Source of the DNA: Planctomycetota bacterium
Lineage (GTDB): Bacteria; Planctomycetota; UBA8108; JACQVS01
NCBI GenBank assembly: GCA_028280485.1
Contig: JANQLS010000119.1
Location: 1 to 41,616 of the forward strand
Direction: 5' to 3'
DNA: 41,616 bases
Shown: positions 9,252 through 18,230 of the stretch, piece by piece
Layout: each line of letters starts with the position of its first letter
How positions within the stretch are numbered: position 1 is the stretch's first letter
Program-made: the position numbers and the translations under genes
The notes under the pieces: model-generated
Database searches by the model: none
What the model was told of the DNA's origin: nothing
What the model saw: the letters and a program-made list of their open reading frames with translations, nothing else

Positions 9252-10457
9252 ATGATCGACAACTCCCCCTTAAATCCCACCCGCCTCGAAGAACTCCAAA
9301 AGGTTTACCGGGATGGTCTCCTCGATGACACTCTCCCTTTTTGGCTCAACCATGCTATCGACCGTGAACACGGAGGCTATACTGCTGCGCTTGGCCGAAA
9401 AGGAAACGTTTTAGATACCGACAAAGGCATTTGGATCCAAGGGCGTTTCGCGTGGATGCTAGGAGAACTCTACAACAATGTCGAAAAACGACAAGAATGG
9501 TTAGAGTTAGCTAATCACGGGATTCAATTTTTAGAGAAACATGGATTTGATCCTGAAGATGGTCGCATGTGGTTTCACGTCACTCAAAAAGGCGAACCGT
9601 TGAGAAAAAGACGCTACGCTTTCAGTGAAAGCTTTGCGGCTATCGCCTACGGAGAACTTGCCAAAGCGACTCAGAACGATGAATTTAAAACTAAGGCAGA
9701 AAAACTCTTCAACAACTTCATCTCCCACAATTTGAATCCAAAAGGAGTTCAACCCAAATTCACCGACACTCGCCCCACTCGCGGAATCGGTTTTCCCATG
9801 ATCACCATCAACACCGCGCAAGAACTTCGAGAAAGCATTCAGTTAGAAGTTGCCGATGAATGGATCGATAAAAGCATTGAAACCATCGAAAAGTTCCACC
9901 TTAAGCCCGATCTCAAATGCGTGATGGAAACCGTTGGAGAAAAGGGCGAGATCATCAATCACTTCGACGGCCGAACTCTGAATCCGGGACACGCCATCGA
10001 AGGGGCATGGTTCATTTTGAATGAAGGGAAATACCGCCAAGATTCTCAACTCATTAAAATGGGCTGCGAGATGTTAGATTGGATGTGGGATCGCGGCTGG
10101 GATCGGGAGTACGGAGGCATTCTTTACTTCGTCGATTTAAACGGCGGCCCCGTTCAAGAATATTGGCACGACATGAAGTTCTGGTGGCCCCACAATGAAA
10201 CGATCATCGCAACTCTTCTTGCCTACTCCCTCACTCAAGACGAAAAGTACGCTCAATGGCATCGCGATGTCCACGATTGGTCCTACCAACACTTTCACGA
10301 TAGAGAACACGGCGAATGGTATGGTTATCTTCACCGCGATGGACGCATCAGTGTGGATCTAAAAGGTAATCTATGGAAGGGACCTTTTCATTACCCTCGA
10401 ATGCAGTTGGTGTGTTGGAAGCTGGTGGAAGAGCTTTTAACTCAAAAAATGGATTAA
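9252..10457 (+). CDS. AGE-family N-acylglucosamine 2-epimerase/isomerase
   Basis: A 401-residue cytoplasmic enzyme of the (alpha/alpha)6-barrel AGE family, the usual length for the family. Hallmarks are GIWIQGRFAWMLGELY near residue 60, NPGHAIEGAWF with His247, the PHNE motif with His314, and GPFHYPRMQL with His380. His247 and His380 match the catalytic pair of renin-binding-protein-type epimerases (about 248 and 382). The family interconverts GlcNAc and ManNAc, or epimerises related sugars such as mannose and cellobiose, so the exact substrate is open. The sialidase upstream favours an amino-sugar role. No strong SD is visible. The stop overlaps the stop of the convergent aspartyl-protease gene in a shared TTAA. 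Confidence 0.85.
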   Translation: MIDNSPLNPTRLEELQKVYRDGLLDDTLPFWLNHAIDREHGGYTAALGRKGNVLDTDKGIWIQGRFAWMLGELYNNVEKRQEWLELANHGIQFLEKHGFDPEDGRMWFHVTQKGEPLRKRRYAFSESFAAIAYGELAKATQNDEFKTKAEKLFNNFISHNLNPKGVQPKFTDTRPTRGIGFPMITINTAQELRESIQLEVADEWIDKSIETIEKFHLKPDLKCVMETVGEKGEIINHFDGRTLNPGHAIEGAWFILNEGKYRQDSQLIKMGCEMLDWMWDRGWDREYGGILYFVDLNGGPVQEYWHDMKFWWPHNETIIATLLAYSLTQDEKYAQWHRDVHDWSYQHFHDREHGEWYGYLHRDGRISVDLKGNLWKGPFHYPRMQLVCWKLVEELLTQKMD

Positions 10458-11350
10458 GACTTAACCATGATTTGGACTCGGCCATTCTTTTGATCGAATG
10501 TCGCCACACAACGTTTTAAAAATTCACTCCCAAGTATCAATCTCCCCCACCGAGAAACCATCACCGGATAATTTTTCAACTCAATGGACCCTAACTTTAT
10601 CTTGCTGCCGAGAGTACCCATTTCAACTTCATATTTGCTGGTTCTTGTTTGTACTATGACCTTTTTTGAAGGGTCTAATTTGAAATCTAATTCCATTCGA
10701 CGAATGAAGGATTTTGGAATAAATAAAAATCCATCAAAGCCACTGTCGATAAGAAAAAGCGAACGGATATCTGCGAGGGTGCCAAAAATCTCAGGGCTTT
10801 CGTACTTTAAATTTCCCGGCTTTGTATCGAATATAGTGGAAGAAGTAACTGCACTATCTAACTCACCATGACTTAAGAGGAGTTTCTTGTTCGGGCCGTC
10901 TAAAGTCATTATTAGTTTAGAAAAGACCGGAAACCCAAGAATCCCATTCATTCCCTCACTCGTTTTACTAATAACCGCTGGAACATCTTCAAACAGGGCA
11001 CCACCTACTTTTATATTTTCAACGGTCACAGTGGGATATCCCCCACCCACAGATGAGGCAACGCCCCCGATGACCATCTTTCGCACTACGATATCCAAAC
11101 CGACTTCTTGGGCACACTCAGGAGAAATCACGCTTGTTTCTGCTCCAGTATCCAGCAAGAATCGATAAGGCCCTTTAGAATTCAAATAGACATCTATTAA
11201 GGGTAAATTTTTCTCCCAAAAAATCTCGATAGACTCAGGAGATGATTGAATTTGAGTATAAGAAGGGGCGTTGTTCGATCTCCAACCAGCAAGACAGCCC
11301 GAGGAAAAAACAAGAACAAAGAATGAATAGGAGAACAGATAGAATTTCAA
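10454..11350 (-). CDS. Retropepsin-like aspartyl protease lipoprotein
   Basis: A 298-residue exported protein. The signal peptide MKFYLFSYSFFVLVFSSGC carries a lipobox SSGC. LLDTGAETSVIS (Asp67) is the catalytic aspartate motif of pepsin/retropepsin proteases, and IDSGFDGFLFI (Asp202) is a second, weaker D-S-G motif, so one chain may carry both halves of a bilobal active site. ILGFPVF and LILGSEFLKR are the usual hydrophobic-glycine strands after each aspartate. The start is TTG, needed because no ATG lies before the lipobox. Its GGGAG SD and first bases are in a perfect hairpin (11349-11369). A role in periplasmic or surface protein processing is inferred. Confidence 0.82.
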   Translation of the reverse strand: MKFYLFSYSFFVLVFSSGCLAGWRSNNAPSYTQIQSSPESIEIFWEKNLPLIDVYLNSKGPYRFLLDTGAETSVISPECAQEVGLDIVVRKMVIGGVASSVGGGYPTVTVENIKVGGALFEDVPAVISKTSEGMNGILGFPVFSKLIMTLDGPNKKLLLSHGELDSAVTSSTIFDTKPGNLKYESPEIFGTLADIRSLFLIDSGFDGFLFIPKSFIRRMELDFKLDPSKKVIVQTRTSKYEVEMGTLGSKIKLGSIELKNYPVMVSRWGRLILGSEFLKRCVATFDQKNGRVQIMVKS

Positions 11351-11369
11351 AATTTGGCTCCCAAATTTT
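11349..11369 (-). promoter_or_regulatory. Hairpin enclosing SD and start codon of the aspartyl-protease gene
   Basis: On the minus strand AAAATTTGG, loop GAG, CCAAATTTT make a perfect 9-bp stem. The SD GGGAG is the top of the left arm plus the loop, and the first two bases of the TTG start (11350-11348) are the end of the right arm. The AU-rich stem would be easy to melt, as in an RNA thermometer. Confidence 0.5.
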
Positions 11370-11449
11370 ATAGTAATTAGAAATGTGAAGAGTCGGGAGA
11401 TTGAATGAGAATTTCTACCTTATTCAAAAAATTTTCACTTAGTTAAAAA

Positions 11450-12652
11450 CTACCGTCTCTGTTTAGGTCTCACGCCGTAGCCTTTAGCAGCACTACCTTT
11501 TTTAAGTGAAAAATCTTTCTTAGAAAGCGATTTAAACTGAGGATCCTCACCATATTTCCCATTTTTCTCCGAAACCGGGAATGTTCTCGTTATTCGACTC
11601 GTTGAGTTGGGTCGATCGAGGGCATACCAAAAATTTTCTTGAATCTTAAAAGTCTTCGGCTGAGTTTTAGAACCTACATTGACGGCCGTGCGTACATAAG
11701 AAAACTGAAAAACGATGATGTTTTTTTCGAAGACGCCTTTTCGACAGGAAACGAACTCTTCTCTTTGGTTCTCCTGTAAAATCCTCATAACCCACCTCTG
11801 AGGAAGATAAACCGTATTATGTCGGACCTGGGCGCCATCCACACCGACGTAGGCTACCGGCATCGTCTCGATAAATAGATTATCTTCAACGGTGATGTTC
11901 TTGGCTTCAAAACCCTGGGGCTTAGGACGAAAGTAAGCCAAACCCGTACTTCCTCCGATGTTAATCCCCCGCCCTCCCGCTTTTTCAAAACGACAGTGTT
12001 GAACTTTGATATCACGGCTCCCACCTTTGGTCTGCACTCCATTCGCACCCGGTACACCGGAGTGAATAAATTGTGAAGATTGGATCACTCCCCTTTGACA
12101 GCCCACCATATCGATGGCGGATCCGTAGTCTCCCCAACCTTTGATGAGGCAATTTTTAACAATAAAGTCGTTAATCCCAGAGAGTTTAATTCCATCTTTG
12201 TTCCCACGTAGACCTTTATTGATGACTTGTATGCCATCCAAAGTCACATGCTGAGAAGGAGCAGAACTATCTCCTCCATCATCAATATTGAGACCGTTCG
12301 CTTGGTAATCAGAAATAACGACATTTCTAAATTGCACATAACGAATTTGCTTGAAATGAACACCACTGGGACCGCCACGAATCACCGGCGGATTCTTAGC
12401 TTCCTGAGCTTGAATGACGATGGGTTTTTTAGCGGTTCCTTTAAGTTGAGAAAAGCTCAATCCACCACGATAGTCTCCTGGGGCGATAAGGATCTTGGCT
12501 CCTGGAGATGCATTTCTAATGGCTTGAATCAAATCATTTCGATTCGACACCGTTATAGATTTTTGTTCGACTCCAATCGAAATGAGAGGGTAAGCCAAGA
12601 GCGAAACAATCCATGTGAGAGAGAAGAATTTAAATAATTTCATGTCGGTCAT
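11450..12652 (-). CDS. Secreted right-handed beta-helix protein, possible polysaccharide lyase
   Basis: A 400-residue exported protein. Residues 1 to about 28 are a signal peptide. TVSNRNDLIQAIRNASPGAKILIAPGDY is the N-terminal signature of the chondroitinase-B/alginate-lyase-like parallel beta-helix fold, and the rest is a ladder of short strands: VTLDGIQVI, FIVKNCLIKGW, GVIQSSQFIHSG, IKVQHCRFEKAG, ITVEDNLFIET, KGVFEKNIIVF. The C-terminus is basic. I cannot identify catalytic residues, so lyase, hydrolase or binding protein are all possible. Two in-frame ATGs, 12652 and 12643, are both plausible starts and neither has a strong SD. Sialate O-acetylesterase 1 lies 47 nt upstream on the same strand, suggesting co-transcription for breakdown of an acetylated glycan. 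Confidence 0.72.
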   Translation of the reverse strand: MTDMKLFKFFSLTWIVSLLAYPLISIGVEQKSITVSNRNDLIQAIRNASPGAKILIAPGDYRGGLSFSQLKGTAKKPIVIQAQEAKNPPVIRGGPSGVHFKQIRYVQFRNVVISDYQANGLNIDDGGDSSAPSQHVTLDGIQVINKGLRGNKDGIKLSGINDFIVKNCLIKGWGDYGSAIDMVGCQRGVIQSSQFIHSGVPGANGVQTKGGSRDIKVQHCRFEKAGGRGINIGGSTGLAYFRPKPQGFEAKNITVEDNLFIETMPVAYVGVDGAQVRHNTVYLPQRWVMRILQENQREEFVSCRKGVFEKNIIVFQFSYVRTAVNVGSKTQPKTFKIQENFWYALDRPNSTSRITRTFPVSEKNGKYGEDPQFKSLSKKDFSLKKGSAAKGYGVRPKQRR

Positions 12653-12699
12653 AATTAGAATTAGGCCTATATTTGACAGATGAGTTCCTTCAGCTCAAA

Positions 12700-14361
12700 T
12701 TATCGAACCTGAACTTCCACACCCAACCTTCGTAACTCATCCTTGAGCTCTTGAATGCGACGTTCGCGTCTCCATTGATCCATTTTTCTCCGTAACTCTT
12801 TATTCTTTTCTTTTCGTTGCTCAAGATCAGGAGCCCAATCGGGTTCCGCAAGGATGAAGGGCCAATCGTCGGTGCGGAAAGGAGCCACGGGTAGACCGTG
12901 CAAGCCGTAAGCATTGGCATTTGGCTGATTCTCCCAGGCGTAACGAACCGCAACGGGTTCCTTGACGTATTCACTCCATACTTCTAAGCACTCGTTTTTA
13001 ATATCTTCCCCATTCTTCACTCCTCGAACCTTTACCTTAGCGGGATAAAAACGACGATCTTTCCCGGCGATCACAAATCCGCGGTACTCGCGAGCTCGAT
13101 GCATCAGAGGAAGACGTTTGTACCATTTTCCTTCTCGGCGATCATCGATGGTAGGATCGTAATCAAAGTAGAGTAAGGCTTTTGATCCTTCGAGCTTTTG
13201 CTCCCGGTAACGAGGGGCCATGTGATACACCCCACCGCGGTTGATGGGTTTCTTGGAATAACCGTAAGCTTGGGCTAAAGCCCAACGAGCGGAACGTTCT
13301 CCGACATCCTTTTTGGCCCTTGGATGCATGTCGTCGGCTCCCAGATCATGGATCGTGATCAACCCAGTGTTCTTAACTGATCGATGCGCTTTAAAATGAG
13401 TATCGCGAATATGCGTGTAACTGTGACGATGGGTCATCTCTTTTTCAGGCTCAGGGAATACGTTCATTCCCTTATTACCGGCTAAAGAAATAATTCCGAA
13501 GGGAAGAGCATCGTCATTAAAGGCCTTTCTCCAATCTCGAATCACGGAGGGGAAACTTTTTGCGTAAGTTTCATAAGCATCGAAAGTGTTGTTCTCGCCT
13601 TGATAAAACAAGATTCCTCTGATGGAGAGCTTCGATAGAGGCACGACTGCGCCGTTATAAAAGGCTCCGATATCTTTCCCACGTTTTTTTATTAATGGAG
13701 CCAGGCTTGGAAATTTCTTTAACGTTTCGCCCGAGGCCCAAACTTCAGCCGTTGTTCCCCCCACTGAGTTATTGATGATTCCAACCGGGACTTTTAAGAA
13801 CCGTTGGAGGCGTACCCCGAAGTAATACGCCACGGGAGCGATGCGGCGTAACTCCATCTTTCCTGCAACTAACGGCTTCCAGGCTTCCCGCGATTGAAGA
13901 TCACGTTGCGGCTCATAAGCGATGCGACTTTCAACTCGCATGTAGCGTACGTATTCAGAGTCAGCGCTGGGAAATTCTAAATCTTGTTGGTCATGGCCCG
14001 AAGGTGCCATGTTGCTTTGTCCTCCACACAACCAAACTTCACCGATCAGGATGTCTTTGTACTGAATTTCATTTTCAGCCGACTTAACGGTTAAGACGTA
14101 AGAGTCGAAACTTGCTTTAAGCGGAGGGAACTGAACTTCCCACTTTCCATCTTTGGCTTGAGTATCAACGGTCTTACCTGCGAAAGTCACTTCAATATTT
14201 TCTCCAGGGGAAGCCGTCCCCCATATTCGAATAGGTTTTTCTTGTTGAAGAACCATTGAGTGATGGAAAACGTTGGAGATTTTGAGTTCGGCTTGAAGAG
14301 GTGTAAATGAAAAAGAGGTAATAATAAACAAACCAAGCAGTGTGAATATTCTTTTAAACAT
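12700..14361 (-). CDS. Sialate O-acetylesterase family protein 1
   Basis: A 553-residue exported SGNH-type esterase. A signal peptide covers the first 24 or so residues. LCGGQSNM holds the nucleophile Ser116, and DDMHP holds the catalytic His346 with the Asp two or three residues before it. RGILFYQGENNTFD and IRDWRKAFND are other family signatures. The enzyme removes O-acetyl groups from sialic acids, or in many environmental bacteria from plant or algal polysaccharides. The start chosen is the ATG at 14361, with GAG about 8 nt upstream; a TTG at 14367 sits too close to that GAG. The C-terminus ends in a charged helix. It probably starts an operon with the beta-helix gene. A paralogue lies at 29591. 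Confidence 0.9.
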   Translation of the reverse strand: MFKRIFTLLGLFIITSFSFTPLQAELKISNVFHHSMVLQQEKPIRIWGTASPGENIEVTFAGKTVDTQAKDGKWEVQFPPLKASFDSYVLTVKSAENEIQYKDILIGEVWLCGGQSNMAPSGHDQQDLEFPSADSEYVRYMRVESRIAYEPQRDLQSREAWKPLVAGKMELRRIAPVAYYFGVRLQRFLKVPVGIINNSVGGTTAEVWASGETLKKFPSLAPLIKKRGKDIGAFYNGAVVPLSKLSIRGILFYQGENNTFDAYETYAKSFPSVIRDWRKAFNDDALPFGIISLAGNKGMNVFPEPEKEMTHRHSYTHIRDTHFKAHRSVKNTGLITIHDLGADDMHPRAKKDVGERSARWALAQAYGYSKKPINRGGVYHMAPRYREQKLEGSKALLYFDYDPTIDDRREGKWYKRLPLMHRAREYRGFVIAGKDRRFYPAKVKVRGVKNGEDIKNECLEVWSEYVKEPVAVRYAWENQPNANAYGLHGLPVAPFRTDDWPFILAEPDWAPDLEQRKEKNKELRRKMDQWRRERRIQELKDELRRLGVEVQVR

Positions 14362-14608
14362 TTTCAATCTCGATGGGTTGAGTTCTACTCGTCGTATAGC
14401 AATTTCAGAGAAACCCTTATCCTAATAAGATATCCACTAGAAGACTAAGAGAAATCATAGTTCAATTTGCGACATCTCTCTATCTATCCTTAGAAGTAAT
14501 AATCAAAATTGCTAAACATTATGAATTCACCTAACATGATGGTCGTTCTTAAAAACTATATAATTAAAATCTCTCAAATTGAAAAACCATACCATGGTCA
14601 CCCATCCG

Positions 14609-14986
14609 ATGAAACCACTCTGTTTTTTGCTTGGAATCATTCTTATCAGCAGCTGTGATAAGAAATTAACCGTAACCCTCAATCAACAGATGGGGAAAGT
14701 CGTCGATCAGGGATTAACGATTATTGTTTACAAGCCTGAAAGCTCGTTTTCTTCAACTACCGTCCACAAAACTGAAGGCAAGCGAACTCTCGTTGAGCAT
14801 ACTTTAGGTAAGGTCAAAGTTGGAATTGAGGAGAAGGGGAAAGATCAACGTTTAGTGATCATCAACAACACACATACCATCGCCGTTAACAAAGGTGACG
14901 TGATTGAGATATCTGAAGATCGGAAGGTCACGGTGAATGGGGAGGTGGTCCTGAGCTTGGATAAAGAATCAGCATCAGAATCATAA
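14609..14986 (+). CDS. Small lipoprotein of unknown function
   Basis: The predicted protein is 125 residues from the ATG at 14609. MKPLCFLLGIILISSC is a lipoprotein signal with Cys16. The mature part (LTVTLNQQMGKVVDQG to VTVNGEVVLSLD) is short alternating hydrophobic/polar strands, suggesting a small beta-sheet domain in the periplasm. I do not recognise the family. Earlier starts in frame are TTG 14579 and ATG 14594; neither has a good SD. It lies alone on the plus strand between two minus-strand genes and is followed by a clear terminator. Confidence 0.6.
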   Translation: MKPLCFLLGIILISSCDKKLTVTLNQQMGKVVDQGLTIIVYKPESSFSSTTVHKTEGKRTLVEHTLGKVKVGIEEKGKDQRLVIINNTHTIAVNKGDVIEISEDRKVTVNGEVVLSLDKESASES

Positions 14987-14997
14987 ATTTCCTCTGC

Positions 14998-15022
14998 AAC
15001 GCCCCTAACGGGTGTTTTTATT
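14998..15022 (+). terminator. Rho-independent terminator after the small lipoprotein gene
   Basis: AACGCCC at 14998-15004 pairs with GGGTGTT at 15010-15016 (one G-T pair) around the loop CTAAC, and the following bases keep a T-run. It starts 11 nt after the stop at 14986. Confidence 0.75.
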
Positions 15023-15059
15023 AGTCTTAAACGAAGATTCAAAACTAATTAGCACTTCA

Positions 15060-15123
15060 AGGAATCGGGCAGGCCCGTTCCTTGGCGTTCGCCGAATTTA
15101 TGGGCCCTGCTCCTACAGATGGG
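15060..15123. repeat. REP-like palindromic repeat, copy B
   Basis: GGGCAGGCCC at 15067-15076 and GGGCCCTGC at 15102-15110, then TCCTACAGATGGG. The loop carries a small hairpin GGCGTTCGCC. On the minus strand it reads CTGTAGGAGCAGGGCCC. The match to copy A at 9161 includes both arms, both flanks and TTGGCGTT in the loop. Like copy A it lies about 40 nt behind a terminator. The remaining bases to 15252 hold no gene I can support. Confidence 0.65.
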
Positions 15124-15252
15124 TTTTAGACGAAATCATATTCGTAAGGGACGTCGAAGCGGCAAGAAATGGAAAACTGAAGTTTCTATTCCTGATGTAC
15201 GTACTCGGCTAGGGAGGTGAGTTCGGGCGAGCACAATGTATTTCAAAAAATC

Positions 15253-17694
15253 TCAATTATCAAAGGGGTCAACTTTTAATCCTTCAACGGCTTTGCTTCC
15301 ATCTAAAGTCATCACTTTACAACCAAAGCCCCACTTCCCCGCGTAATTGGATATTTTAAGAAGTAACTCATTACGCCCTTTATTGAGGGAAATGTTTATT
15401 TTATCCCACTCCCCAAGGCTACGCCGTTTAGGATTATCGTGTACCAGCTTTCGATTGAGCCAAACTTTGAGGGAGTCATCGCTGGTGAGTTCAAGGCACA
15501 CTTGCTGATCCGAAGGAGAGATCAAATGAGTTTTTAAATAGCCGGCCTTCAGTGAATCGTTACTGTGCCCTAGCCACTGATGAATTCGTGTGCCGAGGAG
15601 ATAATTGTATTCCGTCCATTTCACATCCCTTGGTTTAGTTTCTGGATCGAATGCCATGTTGTGAAGATCATTAAAGAGGTCATCACTTTTTTCCAGAAAT
15701 GAATAGGGACCAGCAAACATCCAATTGCGAATATGAGGTTTCAAATCTCTCCGAACGCTAATAGCCCCATCCAAGCGAGCTTTTAGCCTTGGGTTGGAAC
15801 TATCAGAAAAAGATTTAACCAGCTCCCAAACCTCTTCAGAATTACTTCCACGAAGCTCATAGACCAGACTTTCGGCCGCCCATTCAGCCTCTTCTCTTAA
15901 CTCTGGATCTTTTCGATACTCCGCCACGATTTTAAGTGACTCGAAAGTCCATATATGTCGAGCACTATTAAGGATGGCTTTCTTTGCCTTTATACTCTTA
16001 GCCAGTTGCATTGCCTTTATTAGCATAATCGAACGCCCGGAATCCCAAAACTTTCCGATGCGCCTCCCGGCAGTGCGCCCGACTTCAGTGGTCTCACTGG
16101 TCATAAGCCCGGCGAGTCTTATGTAGCCCATGAGAGCTATTTCTCGATCAATTCGATCTGTTGAGTTATTTAGAAATTTCAGGAGGTCATCAGCAGGTGC
16201 TTGGTTTGGCCATGCACCAAGCAGACTCAAACACATCCTCCTTCTCTTATCGTCATACGACTTCACCCCGGATCGAACCAACGTTAAGGCTTGAGGTGTA
16301 CCTAACATTCGAGCCATCCTCAAAACTACGCTTTTTCCACGACTGTGTATTTTTTTATATTTTTTGGAAATCTCGTTAAAGAGTGCAAGCTTGTCATCAG
16401 TCTGCCTGCCAATACTCTGAAGGCACTTGTACACAAATTCCATCTCCACTATTTTTCCCGGTACAAGGTGATTTAAAACCTGGTCCAAATCACCCTCATC
16501 CACCTGATAGACAAGGGCTTGCCATGCTTTAACTCTGGCCTCAGCTTGCCATGCGCCATCTCTGGCTTTGGGATCCCCCTCTTTAAGGATTTGGAAAAGC
16601 TCCTTCTTAGAACGCACATCGAATGTTACCTTTTCGTAAAACTTCTTTTTCTTACCATTGTTGAAATGAACTTCGATGGTTACCCAAATCGTGATGCTAG
16701 GCAGAGACTCTGGTATCTTTGATATATGAATCTTTACATTGGTGCTGGAAACATCTTCAATAAGCGTCTTCTCATTAAAATGGATATAGTGCCGGCGAAT
16801 CGGAGGCTTAATAGTGTACCTCGCCCCCGAACCATTCGAACCCGTAATCCATCTTTGTGGCTTACCAAGTGCGAGGAACTCATCAACCACCACAAAACTT
16901 TCATTGCAATCGATCATCTCAAGACTACGCTCACCAATCAAACGATCGATTGTGATATCGCGATTTCTTGAATTCAAATCGACAACTTCATGCGCTTTCC
17001 CACCCGACTGGCCGGCAAGATGAATCACCGTTCCTACGCTGATGTCTTTACACCCTTCCATACTTACTACTGCATGTGCATCTTGCTTCGAAATAGCTAA
17101 AGGAATTTGAACGGCTCGACAATCGTTCCAGGAAACGGGATGGCTGTGGTAGGAGCCCGTCGAGACCCAAAGCCCACCTTTGACTCGGTAGGTATTCTCT
17201 TCGTTTCTTCCATCGAACATGGCGATACAGTTGCCAAAGTTTAAGAAACGAAAATGATTGCGCTGGTTGTACAGAGCAACGTAAACTGGGTATCGTTTAC
17301 CGTCACTACCGAGGAACCCGGGTGTCACTAATGTATGCTGAGCTTTCGTATCCCCATTTAATGAAATGGTGGCACCCTCACTGATAATGAGAGTTACATC
17401 ATCTCGGGGAACATCGACACGATCTGAAATGTTGTACTGCCCCGGTAACACGACTGTGGTGCGAGCATTGTTCATTCCCCACTCGATGGCGAGTTGAGGG
17501 TCGTGGCTCTTATATAAGACCTTTTTCGTTTGAAGCGCCTGAACTTCAGTTTTATTACCATTCTTGGTAACGAGAACGGTGTCGTCTTCCCATGCTTTAT
17601 TTATACTGCTTTCTTGGGATGGCAAGTTAGAAACGAATAGGACCCCCACCGTGCAAACTGAAACCAATAGGGAGTTTAATTTCTTTTGGAACAT
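15253..17694 (-). CDS. Large secreted beta-helix/HEAT-like/jelly-roll protein
   Basis: The predicted protein is 813 residues from the ATG at 17694. A signal peptide covers the first 28 or so residues. Residues about 45-290 resemble a pectate-lyase-like parallel beta-helix (TTVVLPGQYNISDRVDVP, then ISEGATISL, the usual opening of the fold). Residues about 400-640 are helical repeats of HEAT-like appearance (VVLRMARMLGTPQALTLVRSG, EIALMGYIRLAGL). The C-terminal 150 residues look like a carbohydrate-binding jelly roll (NWMFAGPYSF, LTSDDSLKVWLN, GRNELLLKISN). No catalytic motif was recognised. A TTG at 17700 is an alternative start. The ATG begins 2 nt after the stop of the lipoprotein gene upstream, so the two are co-transcribed. 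Function is unknown; glycan binding or lysis is a guess. Confidence 0.7.
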   Translation of the reverse strand: MFQKKLNSLLVSVCTVGVLFVSNLPSQESSINKAWEDDTVLVTKNGNKTEVQALQTKKVLYKSHDPQLAIEWGMNNARTTVVLPGQYNISDRVDVPRDDVTLIISEGATISLNGDTKAQHTLVTPGFLGSDGKRYPVYVALYNQRNHFRFLNFGNCIAMFDGRNEENTYRVKGGLWVSTGSYHSHPVSWNDCRAVQIPLAISKQDAHAVVSMEGCKDISVGTVIHLAGQSGGKAHEVVDLNSRNRDITIDRLIGERSLEMIDCNESFVVVDEFLALGKPQRWITGSNGSGARYTIKPPIRRHYIHFNEKTLIEDVSSTNVKIHISKIPESLPSITIWVTIEVHFNNGKKKKFYEKVTFDVRSKKELFQILKEGDPKARDGAWQAEARVKAWQALVYQVDEGDLDQVLNHLVPGKIVEMEFVYKCLQSIGRQTDDKLALFNEISKKYKKIHSRGKSVVLRMARMLGTPQALTLVRSGVKSYDDKRRRMCLSLLGAWPNQAPADDLLKFLNNSTDRIDREIALMGYIRLAGLMTSETTEVGRTAGRRIGKFWDSGRSIMLIKAMQLAKSIKAKKAILNSARHIWTFESLKIVAEYRKDPELREEAEWAAESLVYELRGSNSEEVWELVKSFSDSSNPRLKARLDGAISVRRDLKPHIRNWMFAGPYSFLEKSDDLFNDLHNMAFDPETKPRDVKWTEYNYLLGTRIHQWLGHSNDSLKAGYLKTHLISPSDQQVCLELTSDDSLKVWLNRKLVHDNPKRRSLGEWDKINISLNKGRNELLLKISNYAGKWGFGCKVMTLDGSKAVEGLKVDPFDN

Positions 17695-17696
17695 CT

Positions 17697-18212
17697 TCAA
17701 TCCCCAGCCAAACGAATTTTTCTATTTATAAGATTCCAACACCCCAAGTCACAATACGGTAATACAATGGGCATTGGCGCAACTCTAGTACCTAATCCAC
17801 AAAAAACATTTTCTGTCCACAGGGATTCCTCTTCGATGAGAAGAGGTCCATCGATGGTATAGGAATAGCGTTCCTTACCTACAGGAATGAAGAGAGGAAT
17901 TGGAATTAAGACATGAATGATGATTCCCGCCCAGGTAAGTCGTGGCTCATAGGTATATTTAAAAACCCCTGGCGATACTTCCTCAATGACTTCAGGGATC
18001 TCCTGTTCGCGATATTCCTTCTTTATACTATGTAGATAAGATGATGAAGCCCAATAGACAGTGGATGGAGAATCCTCTTTCGTTATATTTCCTGAGCTTT
18101 TGCGATAGGATTCATGATCTCCCTTAGGATAAATCAAAGAAATCCCAATACAGCCGGGTAAAGTCAAAATGAGTAAACTCAACAGAACAAGGCATCGAAT
18201 ATAAAAAATCAT
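17697..18212 (-). CDS. Small lipoprotein of unknown function
   Basis: The protein is 171 residues, with signal MIFYIRCLVLLSLLILTLPGC and lipobox Cys21. The mature protein contains a hydrophobic stretch, GIIIHVLIPIPLFIPVGKERYSY at about 96-118, that could be a membrane hairpin or buried strand, and two further cysteines near the C-terminus (CGLG, CDLGCW). I do not recognise the family. It starts 18 nt after the stop of the decarboxylating dehydrogenase gene and ends 2 nt before the ATG of the beta-helix gene, so it links the two in one probable transcript. A G-rich stretch (AAGGGATGGGTGGGAG) precedes the ATG. Confidence 0.65.
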   Translation of the reverse strand: MIFYIRCLVLLSLLILTLPGCIGISLIYPKGDHESYRKSSGNITKEDSPSTVYWASSSYLHSIKKEYREQEIPEVIEEVSPGVFKYTYEPRLTWAGIIIHVLIPIPLFIPVGKERYSYTIDGPLLIEEESLWTENVFCGLGTRVAPMPIVLPYCDLGCWNLINRKIRLAGD

Positions 18213-18230
18213 CTCCCACCCATCCCTTCC

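Noticed and set aside
9098..9328. 76-codon open frame after the sialidase gene
   Set aside because: It runs through the terminator and REP-like repeat and overlaps the AGE start in another frame; no family resemblance.
15012..15212. 66-codon open frame after the small lipoprotein gene
   Set aside because: It reads through the terminator tail and the REP-like copy B and has no SD.
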